DNA of 64,000 nucleotides from Metabacillus sediminilitoris. GTDB lineage: Bacteria > Bacillota > Bacilli > Bacillales > Bacillaceae. The stretch covers positions 4,507,501 to 4,571,500 of the forward strand of contig NZ_CP046266.1 of NCBI RefSeq assembly GCF_009720625.1. The letters are read 5' to 3'. Position numbers and translations under genes: made by a program. Positions 10,189 to 18,923 of the stretch are shown in pieces. Below the pieces are notes generated by a model, which worked only from the letters and a program-made list of their open reading frames with translations, was not told the origin of the DNA and ran no database searches. The stretch's first letter is position 1, and every line of letters starts with the position of its first letter.

Positions 10189-11912
10189 GCTGAAACCTCC
10201 CCATTTTCTTGAGATGACACAATTTCTTGATAAATGGTATTGTTATTTAAAAGCTCTTCATGTGTTCCTACACCAGCAATCTTTCCTTCATTTAATACGA
10301 TGATTTTTTCAGCATCCTTCACAGTATTCACACGTTGCGCAACAATAATGATTGTTGCATTAGATGTTTCTGTTTTTAATGCATAGCGGAGCTTGCTATC
10401 TGTTTTGTAATCAAGAGCTGAGAAACTGTCATCAAATAAATAAATTTGTGGTTTTCTCACAAGTGCACGAGCAATCGATAACCGTTGTTTTTGGCCACCA
10501 GACAAATTTGCTCCCGCTTGTTCGAGTATACTCTGGATACCTTGCTCTCTTTTTTGAACAAATTCACTTGCTTGTGCTGTTTCTAATGCGTCATGAATTT
10601 CTTCATCAGTTGCCTCTTCTTTTCCATAGCGCATATTCTCTGCTATCGTTCCACTAAACAACATAGCCTTTTGAGGAACATACCCAATTTTATTGCGAAG
10701 GGTACTTTGCTTCATGTTTTGAATATTTACACCATCAATTAATATAGAACCACTTTCCACATCATAAAAACGCGGGATCATTTGTAAAAGTGTCGATTTT
10801 CCCGCTCCTGTACTTCCAATAACTGCCGTTGTTTCACCTGGTTTAGCAGTAAACGAAATTCCTTCAAGAACAGGCTTTTCAGCCCCTTCATAACGGAAAG
10901 TTACATCTTTGAACTCAACAATTCCATCACAAGACTTTAACTCTGTATCTTTTTCTGGATCTTTAATTATCGGTTTTGTTTGTAAAACTTCTTTTAAGCG
11001 TTTTGCCGATACTTGTGCACGGGGAATCATGATAAATGCCATTGACAACATAATCAACGACATTAAAATCATTGCCGCGTATTGAATAAACGCTAATAAA
11101 TTTCCAACCTGCATTTCACCTTGTTCAATACGGATAGCTCCAAACCAGACAATTGCGATGTTCGTAAAATTCATGATAATAAGCATAATCGGAAACATTA
11201 ATGCCATCAGTTTACCAACTTTTATTCCTGTATCTCGAAAATCATCATTTGCAAGATTAAAACGTTTTTTTTCATAGTCAATTCTATTAAATGCTCGAAC
11301 AACACGTATCCCAGTTAGTACCTCACGAAGAATAAGTGTTAATCGATCAGTTTTTTGCTGTAACGCTGAAAAAAGTGGTATGGCTCTTTTCGCTACAATG
11401 AAAATGATGAATGCTAATATCGGTAATGCAGCAAGGAATACTAATGATAAATAACGATCCCTTGAAACTGCGAGCACGATCCCGCCGACTAACATTAACG
11501 GAGCCCTTGTCATCATTCGTTGCATCATATTAATGACATCTTGAACAATCTTAACATCATTTGTTGTTCTCGTAATTAACGAAGCAGATCCAAATTTCTC
11601 ATACTCCTGTAAAGAGAAATGCTCTACATGAACAAAAAGCTCTCTGCGCATATCTCGACCGAATCCAAGTGATACCTTAGCTGCGAAGTAACTAACGCCA
11701 ACCATTAATAAAATTGACATGATGCCACAAACCACCATCAAGCCGCCAGTTCTCAAAATAAAAGGAACATCTTGATTGACAATCCCAACGTCAACAATCT
11801 CAGCCATTAGAGTCGGTAAATATAACTCGAATAAAATGGCGATTAATTGAAAAACAAAGACGAGAACGAGTTGCCATCTGTATGGCTTTAGATACTTAAA
11901 CATTTCTAGCAT
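10185..11912 (-). CDS. ABC exporter half-transporter, degenerate ATP site (subunit A)
   Basis: I prefer ATG 11912 because the GAGAAGG site lies 9 nt upstream; it touches the GTG at 11921. The 575-residue protein has six membrane helices, Walker A GSTGAGKST and a perfect LSGGQ. Its Walker B is LFDDSFSALD (Asp replaces the catalytic Glu) and the switch residue is Gln (VAQRVNT instead of AHR). These are the hallmarks of the degenerate site of heterodimeric exporters such as TM287/288 and BmrCD. It is first in the two-gene operon. Confidence 0.85.
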   Translation of the reverse strand: MLEMFKYLKPYRWQLVLVFVFQLIAILFELYLPTLMAEIVDVGIVNQDVPFILRTGGLMVVCGIMSILLMVGVSYFAAKVSLGFGRDMRRELFVHVEHFSLQEYEKFGSASLITRTTNDVKIVQDVINMMQRMMTRAPLMLVGGIVLAVSRDRYLSLVFLAALPILAFIIFIVAKRAIPLFSALQQKTDRLTLILREVLTGIRVVRAFNRIDYEKKRFNLANDDFRDTGIKVGKLMALMFPIMLIIMNFTNIAIVWFGAIRIEQGEMQVGNLLAFIQYAAMILMSLIMLSMAFIMIPRAQVSAKRLKEVLQTKPIIKDPEKDTELKSCDGIVEFKDVTFRYEGAEKPVLEGISFTAKPGETTAVIGSTGAGKSTLLQMIPRFYDVESGSILIDGVNIQNMKQSTLRNKIGYVPQKAMLFSGTIAENMRYGKEEATDEEIHDALETAQASEFVQKREQGIQSILEQAGANLSGGQKQRLSIARALVRKPQIYLFDDSFSALDYKTDSKLRYALKTETSNATIIIVAQRVNTVKDAEKIIVLNEGKIAGVGTHEELLNNNTIYQEIVSSQENGEVSA

Positions 11913-12135
11913 TATTATCACCTTCTCTGATTTGTAAAACTTTCCATCATTCTTCGCTTACCTATTATAGTATATTTCCAGATGATTAACCTAATGAAAT
12001 ATTATTATTTGAATTAATTCTCATGTTATGTCTAGTAGGTTAATACTGAATTGTTTGTTAGATTTTTTTTAGAAGGGGTAGAATCTTGTACTACAAATTT
12101 AGTATAATGTTTACACGTAAAGATTTTTAATACAT

Positions 12136-12206
12136 GGGGCCTTGGTATAATGGGATTACGCTTGACTGGCAGTCAAGTAATACGAGTTCGATTCTCGTAG
12201 GCTCCA
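12136..12206 (+). tRNA. tRNA-Ala (anticodon GGC)
   Basis: A full cloverleaf is visible: a 7-bp acceptor stem GGGGCCT/AGGCTCC with G3-U70 (the alanine identity pair), an anticodon stem CTTGA/TCAAG around loop CTGGCAG, a T-arm ACGAG-TTCGATT-CTCGT, and discriminator A73. It is 71 nt long and CCA is not encoded. The D-stem has only three Watson-Crick pairs and a short loop. It is a single gene with its own TATAAT-like box (12103) and terminator. Confidence 0.88.
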
Positions 12207-12237
12207 TTTCAACAGATTAACTTCTTAATGTAACACT

Positions 12238-12269
12238 AAAAAACTCGTCAAAATGCTGACGAGTTTTTT
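12238..12269 (+). terminator. tRNA terminator
   Basis: A 13-bp stem AAAAAACTCGTCA / TGACGAGTTTTTT with a 6-nt loop, ending in six T. Confidence 0.9.
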
Positions 12270-12344
12270 GCTACTGTAAATGTTTTTAAAGAAGCCTGTC
12301 TTAAGCTTTATAACCTTTCGTATTGTTTGATTAAATAGCAAATT

Positions 12345-13295
12345 TTACTCTAAAACGTTTTTTAGAAAATTCATTCTCTCATTCCCATTACCTTTTACTA
12401 TGATATCTACCCCGCTATCAATAACAGAATCCACGTTATTTCCCTTCGCTACTTTCATGGCGGCTTGAACACTTAAATAACCCATATCATAAGGATTTTG
12501 TGCTACTGTACCTGGCAGCTTTCCTTCATCAACTAATTTAACCATTTCAATAATTCCATCCGCACCAATGACTGGCATTTTTTTCCCTTGGGCCTCAAGT
12601 TGATCAAAAGCATTTAATGCCATAATATCAGTTGTTGCAATGACACCCTTGACATTAGGATGATTCTGCAAAATCTCTTTCATTGCTTGTTTAACTGGTA
12701 CAGATTCATTTGGTAAATCTACTTTTTCAGAGGCGATGATGATCCCTGCTTCTTCTAAACTTAACTTTGCTCCTTTTACCCGTTCACCAGACACTTGACT
12801 AGTCATATTCCCGGCAATGACAGCAACCTCATCACCAGGGTATAATTCCGATGCTAATAATTCTCCTGCTTTTCTACCTAATTTATAATTATCGGTGCCT
12901 ATATAGGAAGCCTTACCCTCCAAAGGAATATTCGTATCTAATAATAAAACTGGAATTTTATCCTCAATAAACTCCTCAAGGACAGACATGTATTTAGGAA
13001 CCTCTATTGGAGCACAAACTAAAACGTCAGGCTTTTCGAATAGGATTTTCTTTAACATTTCTTCGTGATCTGCCTCTTCTGATTCGGTACTAGGTGCAAT
13101 CACTTCACCATCTATCCCAAAGTCTTGAAACCCCTTTTCTGCCCCAGCTTTTACTATTTCCCAATACTGAGTATCTAAATCTTTTAATACAACAACTATT
13201 TTTGGCTTTGGAACTTCCATTTTTTTAGTTATAAAAAATATTATAATAGCAGAAATTACAACTATACATAAAAGAAATACAAAACTACTTTTCAC
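12345..13295 (-). CDS. Orphan periplasmic-binding-type sugar-binding protein
   Basis: The 316-residue protein has a single N-terminal membrane helix (about 5-23) and then a type-1 periplasmic binding fold (peripla_BP_4, ribose/galactose type). Recognisable blocks are KDLDTQYW, AGNMTSQVSGERVKG, TTDIMALNA and GADG. There is no lipobox Cys, so it appears to be anchored by an uncleaved helix. No ABC permease or ATPase is adjacent, so it is either an orphan receptor or works with a distant transporter or sensor kinase. The ligand is unknown. Confidence 0.8.
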   Translation of the reverse strand: MKSSFVFLLCIVVISAIIIFFITKKMEVPKPKIVVVLKDLDTQYWEIVKAGAEKGFQDFGIDGEVIAPSTESEEADHEEMLKKILFEKPDVLVCAPIEVPKYMSVLEEFIEDKIPVLLLDTNIPLEGKASYIGTDNYKLGRKAGELLASELYPGDEVAVIAGNMTSQVSGERVKGAKLSLEEAGIIIASEKVDLPNESVPVKQAMKEILQNHPNVKGVIATTDIMALNAFDQLEAQGKKMPVIGADGIIEMVKLVDEGKLPGTVAQNPYDMGYLSVQAAMKVAKGNNVDSVIDSGVDIIVKGNGNERMNFLKNVLE

Positions 13296-13761
13296 AAAAT
13301 AATCCCCTTCTCTTTTACTTATTTTAAAGAAAGTAAGAAGAAACTTCTAAATTAAACAAGTATTTTAAACAAAAAGAAGTTTTCACTTAAATTTCTTCGA
13401 GCGTTACAAAGAGGTAATCGCCCCTAATTTTTGTACATGTTTTTGCCACGACTTTATGTGAAAAGGATACCATATCTTTAAGCATTGAGAAATCACTAAA
13501 AAACGAGTCTTATTTCCAAAATGGGATATATGGTAGAATAACACCCCTATAAAAATGCGTCTCAACCCTGTGGAATCAACAAATTTTATAGTGATACTTC
13601 GAATAATTGATTGAATTATACTATTAGAAAACGAGTGTACCTCCTGCTTGGTTAACAAAATGGAAAACAACCATTAAATCCACATTGATATCTTCTCAAA
13701 ATAAATCAATTAATATCTCTTACACCCTATACTTGCGAATTTTAAGTTCATCATAAAATTT
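13296..13761. other. Gene-free stretch
   Basis: This AT-rich intergenic stretch lies between divergently transcribed genes. An 88-codon open frame on the minus strand (13404-13670) has no usable start with a ribosome binding site. I see no RNA structure or repeat here. Confidence 0.6.
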
Positions 13762-13790
13762 TTGACAACGAGTTAAAAATAAGGTAAATT
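13762..13790 (+). promoter_or_regulatory. guaC promoter
   Basis: TTGACA (13762-13767), a 17-nt spacer, and TAAATT (13785-13790) form a near-consensus SigA promoter about 60 nt before the guaC start. Confidence 0.8.
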
Positions 13791-13795
13791 ACCAA

Positions 13796-13840
13796 AGGAC
13801 GAACATTTTTTACAACTCAAAATAATAATATTCGTTTTTA
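13796..13840 (+). promoter_or_regulatory. Inverted PurBox pair (PurR operator)
   Basis: GGACGAACATT and its inverted partner AATATTCGTTTTT have their CGAA/TTCG cores 27 nt apart, as in Bacillus PurR control regions. They lie at the predicted transcription start. B. subtilis guaC is a PurR-regulon member, which supports this reading. Confidence 0.7.
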
Positions 13841-13852
13841 GGGGTGCAAAAT

Positions 13853-14836
13853 ATGGAGAATGTGTTTGATTATGAAGATATTCAATTAATTCCAGCAAAG
13901 TGTATAGTAGATAGCCGTTCTGAATGTGATACTACTGTAACTTTAGGTGAACATAAATTTAAATTACCTGTTGTACCTGCAAATATGCAGACAATTATCG
14001 ATGAAAAAATAGCGATTTATTTAGCAGAAAAAGGCTACTTTTATGTCATGCATCGTTTTCAGCCAGAAAAACGAGTGTCTTTTATAAAAGATATGAAATC
14101 ACGTGGATTGATCGCCTCTATTAGTGTTGGGGTAAAAGAAGAAGAGTATGGATTTATTCAACAATTATCAGAAGAAAATCTTGTACCTGAATATATTACG
14201 ATTGATATTGCACATGGTCATTCCAATGCTGTAATTAAGATGATCCATCATATTAAGAAGCTCTTACCACAAAGTTTTGTGATTGCAGGTAATGTCGGAA
14301 CTCCTGAAGCAGTAAGAGAGTTAGAGAACGCTGGAGCGGATGCGACAAAAGTTGGGATCGGACCTGGAAAGGTATGTATTACAAAAATCAAAACTGGATT
14401 CGGAACGGGTGGTTGGCAATTAGCTGCTTTACGTTGGTGTGCAAAGGCAGCAAGCAAACCGATTATTGCAGATGGAGGAATTCGTACACATGGTGACATT
14501 GCAAAATCTATCCGATTTGGTGCATCAATGGTCATGATTGGTTCATTATTTGCTGGCCATGAAGAATCTCCGGGTGAAACGATTGAAAAAGATGGAAAGC
14601 TCTATAAAGCATACTTTGGTTCAGCTTCAGAATTTCAAAAAGGCGAAAAGAAAAATGTTGAAGGCAAAAGAATGTATGTAGAACATAAAGGTTCTTTAAT
14701 TGATACTTTAATAGAAATGGAGCAGGACCTACAATCTTCTATTTCATATGCTGGAGGCAAAAAACTAGATGCGATACGTAATGTAGATTATGTTGTCGTT
14801 AAGAATTCAATCTTTAATGGTGATAAGACATTTTAA
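13853..14836 (+). CDS. guaC: GMP reductase
   Basis: GuaC converts GMP to IMP with NADPH and so links guanine salvage to adenine nucleotides. The protein (327 residues from ATG 13853, RBS AGGGGTG) matches B. subtilis GuaC nearly throughout. It contains the catalytic-Cys loop [11 protein letters not shown], the GGIRTHGD phosphate-binding motif, and the [13 protein letters not shown] segment. GTG 13844 in frame is too close to the RBS to be the start. Purine control through the upstream PurBoxes is likely. Confidence 0.96.
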   Translation: MENVFDYEDIQLIPAKCIVDSRSECDTTVTLGEHKFKLPVVPANMQTIIDEKIAIYLAEKGYFYVMHRFQPEKRVSFIKDMKSRGLIASISVGVKEEEYGFIQQLSEENLVPEYITIDIAHGHSNAVIKMIHHIKKLLPQSFVIAGNVGTPEAVRELENAGADATKVGIGPGKVCITKIKTGFGTGGWQLAALRWCAKAASKPIIADGGIRTHGDIAKSIRFGASMVMIGSLFAGHEESPGETIEKDGKLYKAYFGSASEFQKGEKKNVEGKRMYVEHKGSLIDTLIEMEQDLQSSISYAGGKKLDAIRNVDYVVVKNSIFNGDKTF

Positions 14837-14869
14837 ATGTAATGAAACTTTTTAATAGTTGATTTCAAA

Positions 14870-15295
14870 CTAGGTGAGTAAGTTATGTAATACTTGCTCA
14901 TCTTTTTTTATATAATCACCATCTGCCAATGATAATTTCCCCCTCACCACCGCTTCATTTTCATTATTCCTGCCTTCAATGAAAAGATCGACTATTTCCC
15001 CCTCCAACATTATTTTGGCAACTAAATGAATCGTATCATTCATATAGATTGGTTTTAGAAACTGCATCTGAAACGTAAAAACCATCATTCCCTTTTCGGT
15101 AAAAGAAGAAACGATATCAAGTGAGAGGCCCATTGTTAACATACCATGGGCAATCGGTGCCTTAAATCCAGAACGTTCAGCTTCATCTTGATAAAGATGA
15201 ATGGGATTAAAATCCCCTGAAAGAGAGGCGTACTTCATCATTTTTTCTTCTGTTATGGTAAACGAACGACTAATTCGGACACACATCGAAAACAC
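14870..15295 (-). CDS. MaoC-type (R)-enoyl-CoA hydratase domain protein
   Basis: The 141-residue single hot-dog-fold protein has the hydratase-2 motif GDFNPIHLYQDEAE...HGMLTMG (about 28-58) with catalytic Asp and His. It overlaps the preceding gene by 43 nt, so it belongs to the same operon; the start is GTG 15295 or ATG 15286. With the adjacent MaoC-N-like protein it probably forms a two-part hydratase/dehydratase for 3-hydroxyacyl-CoA. It is last of the five-gene bioY operon. Confidence 0.8.
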   Translation of the reverse strand: MFSMCVRISRSFTITEEKMMKYASLSGDFNPIHLYQDEAERSGFKAPIAHGMLTMGLSLDIVSSFTEKGMMVFTFQMQFLKPIYMNDTIHLVAKIMLEGEIVDLFIEGRNNENEAVVRGKLSLADGDYIKKDEQVLHNLLT

Positions 15296-15594
15296 TCGCT
15301 TCCTTCTTTGTTATACCCTACGAGAGATTGGGTGTAAAACATATATTTTCCTTTTTGTATTTCTTGTTCAAGTGTCACAACACAGCGATAACTTTCACCA
15401 CTGAAAAGTTCTTTGAAACATTCACATGTCTGTTTTCGATGAATCGGTGCTGCCTGGAATTCCCATGGAACCTTGATATATCGGTATAAAATCATCGGAA
15501 AGGTTGGTGGTAACCTGTTTTGTTTTCCAACAATCGCTTCATAGTTTTGCACCATTTCTTCAGTAATCGTCACAATCGTTGTAACTTTTTTCAT
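15253..15594 (-). CDS. MaoC N-terminal / FAS1-like dehydratase domain protein
   Basis: The 113-residue protein starts at ATG 15594, overlapping the thiolase stop as ATGA, with GGGAGAG upstream. Its length, the LPPTFPMILYR segment and the adjacent MaoC hydratase suggest the non-catalytic FAS1-type dehydratase half that pairs with a hot-dog catalytic half, like HadA/HadB. The family assignment rests on pattern and context. Confidence 0.65.
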   Translation of the reverse strand: MKKVTTIVTITEEMVQNYEAIVGKQNRLPPTFPMILYRYIKVPWEFQAAPIHRKQTCECFKELFSGESYRCVVTLEQEIQKGKYMFYTQSLVGYNKEGSECFRCVSELVVRLP

Positions 15595-16685
15595 ATCATA
15601 CTCTCCCATAATATTGCGATCCCAATACCTCCGCCAATGCCAATCGTACTGATGATATAGTTTACTTTGTAACGCTGCACTTCATAAAATAATCGTGTCA
15701 CCAATATGGCTCCTGAAGCCCCATATGGATGGCCTAAAGCAATGGCGCCGCCTTCTATGTTTAATTTCCCATAAGGAATCCCAAGCTCTCTTGCACATGC
15801 CACTACCTTTGAAGCAAACGCTTCATTTAATTCAATCAAGTCAATGTCCCGAATTGATAAAGAATGTTTAAATAAAATTTTTGAAACAGCTGGTATCGGG
15901 CCAGTTGCAGGATAGTTGGGATTCAACCCTGTTACAATACTATCGACAAAACGCAGGACAGGCTGATATCCTAATTCCTCAGCTTTTCCCTCAGACATAA
16001 TAAGAACCGCTGCTGCCCCATCATTAATTCCACAGCAATTCCCTAGTGTTACCGTTCCATTTTCCTTAAAACAAGGGGATAATCGATGCAGCATTCTCTC
16101 ATAGTTCAACTTGGGATTTAAGCGTTCATCTTGTAAGGAAACATCATTAATTTTTACAAGTTCATCAGAATAATAGTTATTTTTTAAGGAATGCATCGCT
16201 CTTTTATAACTTAGAAGAGCGTATTCGTCCTGCATGCTCCTAGTAATCCCGTACTTTTCTGCAACATACTCAGCAGCAACGCCCATGTCAGGGTCACCAA
16301 TATGGTCAGGAGAAAAGCGGGCTCTTTTTTCGTACTTAGATTGGCTGGTACTTTCAACACCGCCTGCAAGAAATATTTCTCCAGCTCCACCTTGGATGAG
16401 GTGACATGCAATGCGAATTGCTTCTAATCCAGATCCACATTGCCGGTCAATCGTAACGCCTGGAACAGAATAAGGCAGACCACTCTCCAATGCTGATAGC
16501 CTTGCAATATTTCCCCCGGGACCTACCACATTTCCCAAAATGATATCATCAACCGGTTCGGTAAGATCTTGAACGATATCTCTAATAACAAATGCCGCTA
16601 ATTGTTCAGGGCTATACTGCTTTAAGAAACCATCTTTTTTCCCTATAACTGTACGCTTAGCCTTCACGATCACCGCCCTTGTCAT
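15591..16685 (-). CDS. yhfS: Thiolase (acetyl-CoA acetyltransferase-like), YhfS-type
   Basis: The 364-residue thiolase-fold protein has the nucleophile block DRQCGSGLEAI (Cys about 84), NEAF, and GGAIALGHPYGASGA with its catalytic His. At the C-terminus, where thiolases read C-IGGGQG, it reads IGIGGGIG, so the second catalytic Cys is absent. It joins the acyl-CoA synthetase gene by an ATGA overlap. Family: 3-ketoacyl-CoA formation or cleavage. The missing Cys makes the actual reaction uncertain. Gene order matches B. subtilis yhfU-yhfT-yhfS. Confidence 0.85.
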   Translation of the reverse strand: MTRAVIVKAKRTVIGKKDGFLKQYSPEQLAAFVIRDIVQDLTEPVDDIILGNVVGPGGNIARLSALESGLPYSVPGVTIDRQCGSGLEAIRIACHLIQGGAGEIFLAGGVESTSQSKYEKRARFSPDHIGDPDMGVAAEYVAEKYGITRSMQDEYALLSYKRAMHSLKNNYYSDELVKINDVSLQDERLNPKLNYERMLHRLSPCFKENGTVTLGNCCGINDGAAAVLIMSEGKAEELGYQPVLRFVDSIVTGLNPNYPATGPIPAVSKILFKHSLSIRDIDLIELNEAFASKVVACARELGIPYGKLNIEGGAIALGHPYGASGAILVTRLFYEVQRYKVNYIISTIGIGGGIGIAILWESMI

Positions 16686-18130
16686 TTTAATGCTCCTTTC
16701 TCAAACAACTTTTTTATTTCTTGGCGTGAAATTTTCCCTCCAGTTGTATACGGAAACGTATCTACTTTTCTCCATATCTGTGGAATTTTATAAGATGATA
16801 AAGTCTTAAGACAATATGATTTCAATAAAGGTAAAGACACATTTCCATTAATAAATGCAGCTACTTTCTCTCCCCAATATTCATCATCGATTCCCAAAAC
16901 AACTGCTTCATCGACCCCTTCATATCTTTTTAATACTTGTTCAATTTCTTGAGGGTATATATTCATACCACCATATAAAATCATGTCATTTTGCCGACCA
17001 AGTAAGTATATATACCCCTTCTCATCTATTTTTGCAATATCATATACAGTCGCCCACTCACCTTGTAATACTTTCTTTGTTTCTTGCTCATTATTTAAAT
17101 AACCATCAAAAAGCATTTTACTTTTCACATACAATATTCCATCTTCCCCGACCTTTACTTCTCGTCCTTTTTCATTCCGAATACTAATTTCAACATTATG
17201 AAACACCCTGCCAACTGAATCTGCATAGCTAACTTGTTCATCATTCTTTAAAACCGAAACATAACTAAGCTCTGATGATCCGTAAAACTCATAAAAAGTT
17301 GCATTTGGAAACTGCTGGCGCATTTTTGACTTTACACTGGGCAGCCATTTCGCCCCTGTCGATATAAAAGAAACAGATTGTTCATGAAAATAACCAGCAT
17401 TTAATAGTCCTTGAATCATAGTCGGTACGACATATACAGTAGAAATCGGATAAGTACGTAAGGAATTCATCAACCGTGCTGGTGAAAATTTTTTCAACAC
17501 GTAGATCGTTCCACCTAAAAATAAAGTACTTAAGGCTCCATATAAAAAAGTAGAATTTACAAATGAACCAGGGATTAATACATGTTCTTTTTCCGTCATC
17601 TCAAGATCTACTTGATTACATCGGAAACTTTCAATCCATGAATGATGGGATCGTATAAAGGCTTTTGGTTGCCCTGTTGAACCAGAGGTAAAACCAATGT
17701 AAAAAGGGACATTTTCATCCTTGTCTTGAATATCGATATTAGAACCTAGCCATTCCTCAATCTCATCTGAAAAAATTGTCTTTATTGGATGCTGATGAAA
17801 AAATTCCTTCATCTTTTCATCAGCAATAATGAGATCAGGTGTTACTTGTTGAAGACGTTCCACTATTTCCCTTTCTTTCCATCTCATATCACCAACAATA
17901 CTTGCCCAGCCAGCTTCACTTGCACCAGCGAAAAGTTGTAAAAACAATCGGCCATTTGGCAAGAATAAAGCAACTCTTTTATTGATGACCGTTTCTTTAT
18001 AAAAAGAGGCAGCTGTTCGCTGCACTAAGTTCAACCAATCACCATATGTAACCCTTTCGTCATCTGTAACAATCGCAATCCGATTGTCAGCCCTTTCAGC
18101 AAAACTCTTATAAGTGCTAGTAATTTTCAT
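16682..18130 (-). CDS. yhfT: Acyl-CoA synthetase (AMP-forming), YhfT-type
   Basis: The 482-residue ANL-superfamily ligase has the P-loop FTSGSTGQPKAF (about 149), YGSSELS, the hinge GRQNDMI, and the C-terminal Lys motif GGKISRQEI. It activates a carboxylic acid to the acyl-adenylate and then the CoA thioester. It overlaps bioY by one base (TAATG) and yhfS by four (ATGA). Biotin-linked control and the bioY partner suggest that the substrate may be a fatty acid or pimelate-like precursor; this is inference. Confidence 0.9.
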   Translation of the reverse strand: MKITSTYKSFAERADNRIAIVTDDERVTYGDWLNLVQRTAASFYKETVINKRVALFLPNGRLFLQLFAGASEAGWASIVGDMRWKEREIVERLQQVTPDLIIADEKMKEFFHQHPIKTIFSDEIEEWLGSNIDIQDKDENVPFYIGFTSGSTGQPKAFIRSHHSWIESFRCNQVDLEMTEKEHVLIPGSFVNSTFLYGALSTLFLGGTIYVLKKFSPARLMNSLRTYPISTVYVVPTMIQGLLNAGYFHEQSVSFISTGAKWLPSVKSKMRQQFPNATFYEFYGSSELSYVSVLKNDEQVSYADSVGRVFHNVEISIRNEKGREVKVGEDGILYVKSKMLFDGYLNNEQETKKVLQGEWATVYDIAKIDEKGYIYLLGRQNDMILYGGMNIYPQEIEQVLKRYEGVDEAVVLGIDDEYWGEKVAAFINGNVSLPLLKSYCLKTLSSYKIPQIWRKVDTFPYTTGGKISRQEIKKLFEKGALK

Positions 18131-18690
18131 TAAACCTCCAGCCTTTCGGAAATCGGTATAGAATGTTGCAATTTTACAGCAAGCAATGAAGCAACAATTA
18201 CTTTCAAAAGATCACCTGGTATATACACAAGACTAAGCAGTGCTGCGTGATCTATAGAAACATTCATCATCAATGCTTGAATGGGAATACCAAATAAATA
18301 AACTACTAAAATACCACCCAAAATATTAGCAAGCAAAATCTTAATAAATGATACGCTTTTCATACGATAAGCTAAAAATCCGATCACATATGCACCAAGG
18401 ATCCAGCCGATGAGGTACCCTCCGGATGGACTAAAAAACACACCGATTCCACCTCTGCCGCCAGATAATAGAGGTAAACCAGTCATGACAAGTAATAAAA
18501 ATAAGATCTGACTTAAAGCAGCATATTTTGGACCAAAACGTGCTCCTAATACACTTCCTGACAACATGACACCCAATGTTTGTAAAGTAATTGGTACTGG
18601 AGAAACCCCTGTAAAGATGGGAGGAAGAAGCCCTAATGCTCCCATAATTGTTGCAAACATTGAAACATAGATTAGTTTTTTTACTTTCAT
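18130..18690 (-). CDS. bioY: Biotin transporter S component BioY
   Basis: The 186-residue, six-helix BioY protein has the family blocks PVPITLQTLGVML and GGYLIGW. It binds biotin in the membrane and works alone or with the shared ECF module. It is the first gene of the operon (the B. subtilis equivalent is yhfU). Its translation start lies inside the BirA operator region, so biotin sufficiency should switch off the whole operon. Confidence 0.93.
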   Translation of the reverse strand: MKVKKLIYVSMFATIMGALGLLPPIFTGVSPVPITLQTLGVMLSGSVLGARFGPKYAALSQILFLLLVMTGLPLLSGGRGGIGVFFSPSGGYLIGWILGAYVIGFLAYRMKSVSFIKILLANILGGILVVYLFGIPIQALMMNVSIDHAALLSLVYIPGDLLKVIVASLLAVKLQHSIPISERLEV

Positions 18691-18722
18691 ATGTTAACCT
18701 ACTCTCATTAAAAGTTAACATA
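18690..18722 (-). promoter_or_regulatory. BirA operator
   Basis: TATGTTAAC and GTTAACATA are perfectly inverted and separated by 15 nt, matching the Gram-positive BirA site. The site overlaps the predicted transcription start and the bioY ribosome binding site. Confidence 0.9.
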
Positions 18723-18752
18723 ATTATAATGCTGTTCTTAATTATTTGTAAA
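18723..18752 (-). promoter_or_regulatory. bioY operon promoter
   Basis: TTTACA (18752-18747), an 18-nt spacer and TATAAT (18728-18723) lie on the minus strand directly before the BirA operator. Confidence 0.8.
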
Positions 18753-18805
18753 GAGCATATGAACACTGAATAGAGCGTATCTATACTCACAAGTGTTATT
18801 TTCTA

Positions 18806-18842
18806 TATAAAAATAGCCCCAACTTCATACAGAAGTTGAGAC
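18806..18842 (-). terminator. serA terminator
   Basis: The minus strand reads CTCAACTTC-TGTAT-GAAGTTGGG followed by GCTATTTTT, a 9-bp stem (one G-U) with a T-run, about 80 nt after the serA stop. Confidence 0.7.
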
Positions 18843-18923
18843 TATGCTAAGAAATTTATTCATTTGAGCAAGAAAGTGACAATGTGTTAACCCTTTCTTG
18901 TTATCTTTTTAAAGGAAGGATAC

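Noticed and set aside
13404..13670. 88-codon open frame on the minus strand upstream of guaC
   Set aside because: No start codon with a ribosome binding site, AT-rich composition, and no recognisable protein pattern.
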